NCBI RefSeq assembly: GCF_030371585.1
Contig: NZ_JAUDCE010000041.1
DNA length: 16,482 nt
Origin: Megamonas hypermegale_A
GTDB lineage: Bacteria; Bacillota; Negativicutes; Selenomonadales; Selenomonadaceae
Reading direction: 5' to 3' (one strand)
The position numbers and the translations under genes are program-made. The notes under the pieces are model-generated. The model made no database searches. It was not told where the DNA came from and saw only the letters and a list, made by a program, of their open reading frames with translations. Shown here in pieces: positions 13,334 to 16,482 of the stretch (position 1 is the stretch's first letter; each line of letters begins with the position of its first letter).

Positions 13334-16193
13334 TACTGTAAATGATTTATGTATCGGCATTGACCTCGGCACGACTAATTCCGTGCTGGCGACAATCAAT
13401 CAGAAAGCCAACGGCGAACTCGTCAGCAAGGTGATCGAACTGCCCCGCGCTGTCGACGTGTTCTCCGCCAGCGGCAAGATAAAACCGCAGCTGGAAAAAA
13501 AGGCGACGCTGCCGTCCTGTGTCTATTACAATGAGGACATGGGCTACCGGCCGATAGTCGGCAACTTCGCCAAAAACCGTTTTGCCGTAAGACCGCATCT
13601 TGTGGCAAAATCCATCAAAAGCCATATGGGCGAAAAAGATACGTCAAATCTCAATTTCGCAGATGAAATACCGGATAAGACGCCAGCCGAAATTTCAGCA
13701 CGTATTCTCGAACACATGCTGAAAACAGCCGGCAAGATATTTCATCATCAGATAACGGAAGCCGTTATCACCGTTCCGGCAAGTTTCGACTCCATGATGG
13801 TGAAAGCCACGCGCGATGCGGCGGAGCTTGCCGGTATAAAAGTTTTAAATGACGACGGAACGGAGCGGCCGATACTTCTGGAAGAGCCGAAAGCCGTCAT
13901 TTTCGACTTTATCAATCAACTTGCCAACGGAGAAATCTCCAAATATATACTCGACCTTGATGAGAAAAAACAAGTAATGGTCTTTGACCTGGGAGGAGGT
14001 ACGCTCGATATCACGCTGCATGAAATAAAGCGGCGTGAAGATTATCCTGATATCATAAAAATAGATGATATCGCCATAAACCGCTATACACTTTTGGGCG
14101 GCGACGATTTCGACAAAGCTCTGGCACAGGAAATGTACCGGCGTTTCCTCAAACAGTTTCAGGGCCATGACGATATCATACGAAAATTAAAAAAAGATGA
14201 AAAATCCATCATGTCGCAGCTATTGACCATTGCCGAAGAACTCAAAATGGATTTGAGCGCACAGCGTAGCGGCGAGGTTACCGTCAGTGATGACAGCGGC
14301 TGGGGATGGGGCGACGAAGAGGACGATACGGACGCCTTTCCTGTCGGCGGCAATATCGGCAGTACAGGATACAGCTACGACGACACCTTCACCAAAGAGG
14401 AAATCGAAGCCGTTTTCCATGATTTCATGGGATATAATCTGCATTTCGACGATTATAAACAGCTGGACAATCCGAATTTTTCCGCTCATTCGCGCAATAT
14501 AATCTATCCTATTCTTGACGTACTCCATAAAGCGGCGCAAAAGCTCGGCACGGACAATGTAAAAGTCGATGCCGTCATTTTAAACGGCGGCATGTCCAAA
14601 TTCTACATGGTAAAAGACAGACTGACGCAGTTTTTCGGCTTTGAGCCGATTGAAGCGCTCGACCCCGACCAGGCCGTAGCCAGAGGTGCAGCCGTCTACC
14701 ATTATTATCTGAAAAAATACGATTACAAAATACTCGGCGAAGATATGCGCAAAGCCGGCACGCAGACGGTAAAAGACAATATGCCGCCTGTATCCGTCGC
14801 TTCGAGCACAGATAAAAAACCGCCAGTACAGCCGCCGCATATAATCGAATGGGGACGCAATATTTTAAACGACAGCCTGTATCTGGGCAATGCCAACGGC
14901 AATCAGACGGAAATAATCCCGACCGGCGTGCAGCTGCCGTTCCGCTCCGATTATATGAAAGGCTTCCAGCTCATGCCGAATACGACGGCGGCGCGCATCG
15001 ACATTCCGATACGCGTAAAAGCGGGAGTGCGCGACCAGTACCGCACGATTGCCAGCGGCAAAATAGAATTCAAACGCATTTATCCGGACGGAACGTTCGT
15101 CATTCTGCAAGTGTTCATGAGCGCCAGCAAAATTATCACCATGAAAGCATGGACCTGCGAGGATGTCGAAGGCGAACACATCATCGAGGAAGGCTCTACG
15201 GAAATCAGCATTACAAACAGCACCGCAACGCGGCAGAAAAACAAGCTTTTATCGCCGCAGGGCTCGCCGCTCAATGCACCGCAGGCACTGAACGTACTGG
15301 ACAGCTACTGTTACAAATTTGAAAACACGAAAATGAAGCAGCAAAGCACCATCGCCGCCAAAATAAAAACGCATATCAGCCATATTTATACCGCGTCCAA
15401 TCCGCAGGATTTCGCCCAACCGCTACTAGGTACACTACTTTACGCCCGAACAGAAGAATACAAATGCCGCTGCCTGATTATCGCCCGCCGTATCGGCATT
15501 TACTGGAACGATGCCGACCGCACCGAGCTTGCCAAACTGGCGCTTGCCATACTGTCGCCCGAGCTTCAGGGCATTGACCTTGTCGGCTTCTCGCGCGGCC
15601 GCGTCGTCAATACTCGCATGCAGGCCATATACGCACTGAGCATATGCGGCAGGGAAAAAGACCTCGAAACACTGAAACAAATCCGCACCAAGCGCATGTA
15701 TCAGAATGCTTGCCTGTACACCTTCGCCAAACAGCATTACGACATAGACTGGCTCTGGGAAAATCTGCAGAAAGACTACGAAATGATGACGGAAAACAAA
15801 GAGCACCGCAATCTGCAAAACAGCCTCCATGCCATCGGCGTATCGTTCAACGATTATCAAACAAACAGCGCCGATATGCTGAAACTACGCAACGATATCG
15901 CCGGACTTTTGCAAAACACATTGAAAAACCAAAACTGCACCGGCAGCGAAATCATCTGCTGCATAATCGCGCTCGGCTGCGTCTGCGACCAGCGTTACAC
16001 TAATCCAATTGAAGAAAACATGCTGAATGATATCCGCGAAATGCTCACTTCCATCGAAAACTACATTTCCTGGGAACATATCAAAATCTGCCTAAAATCG
16101 CGCGATATCGCCCTCAAGCTTTTATCGGGCACACAGCTCAACGCAATAGAGGAACAGTATCTGCTGAAAAAACTGGATATTGCCGATAAATAA
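13326..16193 (+). CDS. Large divergent Hsp70 family protein with helical C-terminal extension
   Basis: 955 residues against about 610-640 for DnaK. The ATPase domain has the Hsp70 landmarks: IGIDLGTTNSV (about 10), VITVPASFDS and ATRDAAELAGI, VMVFDLGGGTLDITL (about 218) and VILNGGMSKFYMVKDRL (about 417), then DPDQAVARGAAV. An insertion rich in Gly, Asp and Trp (SGWGWGDEEDDTDAF, about 322-353) interrupts it. The beta substrate domain is recognisable but divergent (LPFRSDYMKGFQLM about 536, to ITMKAWT about 605). In place of the DnaK lid is about 310 residues of mostly alpha-helix (about 640-955), HEAT-repeat-like by eye. AAGGAAGTGA precedes the start, which overlaps the GrpE-like gene by 8 nt. 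Probably an ATP-driven chaperone or switch for a specific client, not the housekeeping DnaK. Confidence 0.9.
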   Translation: MNNTVNDLCIGIDLGTTNSVLATINQKANGELVSKVIELPRAVDVFSASGKIKPQLEKKATLPSCVYYNEDMGYRPIVGNFAKNRFAVRPHLVAKSIKSHMGEKDTSNLNFADEIPDKTPAEISARILEHMLKTAGKIFHHQITEAVITVPASFDSMMVKATRDAAELAGIKVLNDDGTERPILLEEPKAVIFDFINQLANGEISKYILDLDEKKQVMVFDLGGGTLDITLHEIKRREDYPDIIKIDDIAINRYTLLGGDDFDKALAQEMYRRFLKQFQGHDDIIRKLKKDEKSIMSQLLTIAEELKMDLSAQRSGEVTVSDDSGWGWGDEEDDTDAFPVGGNIGSTGYSYDDTFTKEEIEAVFHDFMGYNLHFDDYKQLDNPNFSAHSRNIIYPILDVLHKAAQKLGTDNVKVDAVILNGGMSKFYMVKDRLTQFFGFEPIEALDPDQAVARGAAVYHYYLKKYDYKILGEDMRKAGTQTVKDNMPPVSVASSTDKKPPVQPPHIIEWGRNILNDSLYLGNANGNQTEIIPTGVQLPFRSDYMKGFQLMPNTTAARIDIPIRVKAGVRDQYRTIASGKIEFKRIYPDGTFVILQVFMSASKIITMKAWTCEDVEGEHIIEEGSTEISITNSTATRQKNKLLSPQGSPLNAPQALNVLDSYCYKFENTKMKQQSTIAAKIKTHISHIYTASNPQDFAQPLLGTLLYARTEEYKCRCLIIARRIGIYWNDADRTELAKLALAILSPELQGIDLVGFSRGRVVNTRMQAIYALSICGREKDLETLKQIRTKRMYQNACLYTFAKQHYDIDWLWENLQKDYEMMTENKEHRNLQNSLHAIGVSFNDYQTNSADMLKLRNDIAGLLQNTLKNQNCTGSEIICCIIALGCVCDQRYTNPIEENMLNDIREMLTSIENYISWEHIKICLKSRDIALKLLSGTQLNAIEEQYLLKKLDIADK

Positions 16194-16233
16194 ACAAATA
16201 CACCGCTGGTTTAATAGCAAATATTTATTTCAC

Positions 16234-16336
16234 TTGCAAAATCAGGTAAATATGCTATACTATGAGTAGGCAAAACATAGTGAAAGTTGTATGTAAACAG
16301 CAAAACCCCGAAGAGCGGCAACTCTTTGGGGTTTTT
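16234..16336 (+). ncRNA. Candidate small RNA unit, copy 2 (promoter plus terminator)
   Basis: TTGCAA (16234-16239), a 16-bp spacer and TATACT (16256-16261) with the TGC extension give a better promoter than copy 1; predicted start about 16268. The terminator stem is 16302-16315 with 16322-16335, fully paired with one G-U, then T5. Predicted RNA about 68 nt. The -35 to -10 block and the terminator block are nearly identical to copy 1, and the middle has diverged. Stem changes between copies preserve pairing. It doubles as the terminator for the Hsp70 gene. Confidence 0.5.
16302..16336 (+). terminator. Intrinsic terminator downstream of the Hsp70 gene
   Basis: Stem of AAAACCCCGAAGAG against CTCTTTGGGGTTTT with a 6-nt loop and T-tail, about 110 bp after the Hsp70 stop. 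Confidence 0.85.
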
Positions 16337-16482
16337 AACGTTATAGGGCTAACGCTGGAGCCAGGCTAGTTGCCGCATAGAACCGCTAGAAGCCAGTAGG
16401 CTACTCTTGTAACAAAATAAAAATCTCTAAAATAAATAAATTTTTCGCAAATAAATAAAGGTTATTATAAATTTTCAGAGAA
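16337..16482. other. Non-coding end of window with a GC-richer structured block
   Basis: No gene seen. Bases about 16341-16411 are clearly GC-richer than the AT-rich flanks and full of short dyads: CGTTA/TAACG near its start, GGCTAG pairing with CTAG and GCC across about 30 nt, and the 11-bp odd palindrome AGTAGGCTACT near its end. It may be a transposon-end remnant or an unknown structured RNA. The last about 70 bases are plain AT-rich sequence. Confidence 0.4.

Noticed and set aside
14849..15322. 157-codon ORF inside the Hsp70 gene, another frame
   Set aside because: Shadow with low-complexity Arg/Gln/His composition.
1..16482. CRISPR array, tRNA, rRNA, complete insertion sequence or prophage genes
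   Set aside because: No regularly spaced repeats, cloverleaf, rRNA-like blocks, transposase or phage structural motifs were seen on either strand.

Overview
The window looks like chromosomal DNA of a low-GC, anaerobic, Gram-negative-type Firmicute. A member of the Negativicutes (Selenomonas/Megamonas-like) is my best guess. It rests on gene content (FeoA/FeoB with a FeoB-associated Cys-rich protein, cofactor-dependent GpmA, HMA2-type membrane proteins), strong AGGAGG ribosome sites and AT-rich spacers. No rRNA or tRNA is present to confirm it.

Layout. (1) 1-661: AT-rich, holding a decayed SMR-family efflux gene on the minus strand (127-423) behind an intact MerR-type promoter with a 19-bp spacer, then the gpmA promoter. 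(2) 662-1426: gpmA on the plus strand, closed by a bidirectional terminator that also serves the convergent minus-strand genes. (3) 1487-7543, all minus strand: feoA, feoB, a FeoB-associated Cys-rich protein, a small membrane protein, two HMA2-like membrane proteins and a P1B-type ATPase lacking CPC and CxxC motifs. A consensus promoter with several Fur-box-like sites precedes feoA. I read the distal four genes as a candidate ferrosome (Fez-type) iron-storage cluster fed by the Feo iron importer. (4) 7757-10600, plus strand and divergent from feoA: a PLD-like/superfamily II helicase/DUF3427 protein. (5) 10601-16482, plus strand: a three-gene module made of a beta-CASP-like metallo-beta-lactamase protein, a coiled-coil protein with a GrpE-like C-terminus, and a 955-residue divergent Hsp70.

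The module in (5) is the most likely undescribed system. The GrpE-like and Hsp70 genes overlap by 8 nt, which suggests a dedicated chaperone/exchange-factor pair. The Hsp70 has an acidic/glycine-rich insertion and a long helical C-terminal extension. The MBL gene has its only good Shine-Dalgarno in front of an AUU codon. The spacer between the MBL and GrpE-like genes contains three inverted repeats (12-bp perfect, 13-bp with one mismatch, 24-bp perfect), two of which are mutually exclusive. The module is bracketed by two homologous promoter-plus-terminator units (about 10619-10720 and 16234-16336) that would each make a roughly 68-nt RNA.

All functional calls come from reading motifs by eye. 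No database search or folding program was run.
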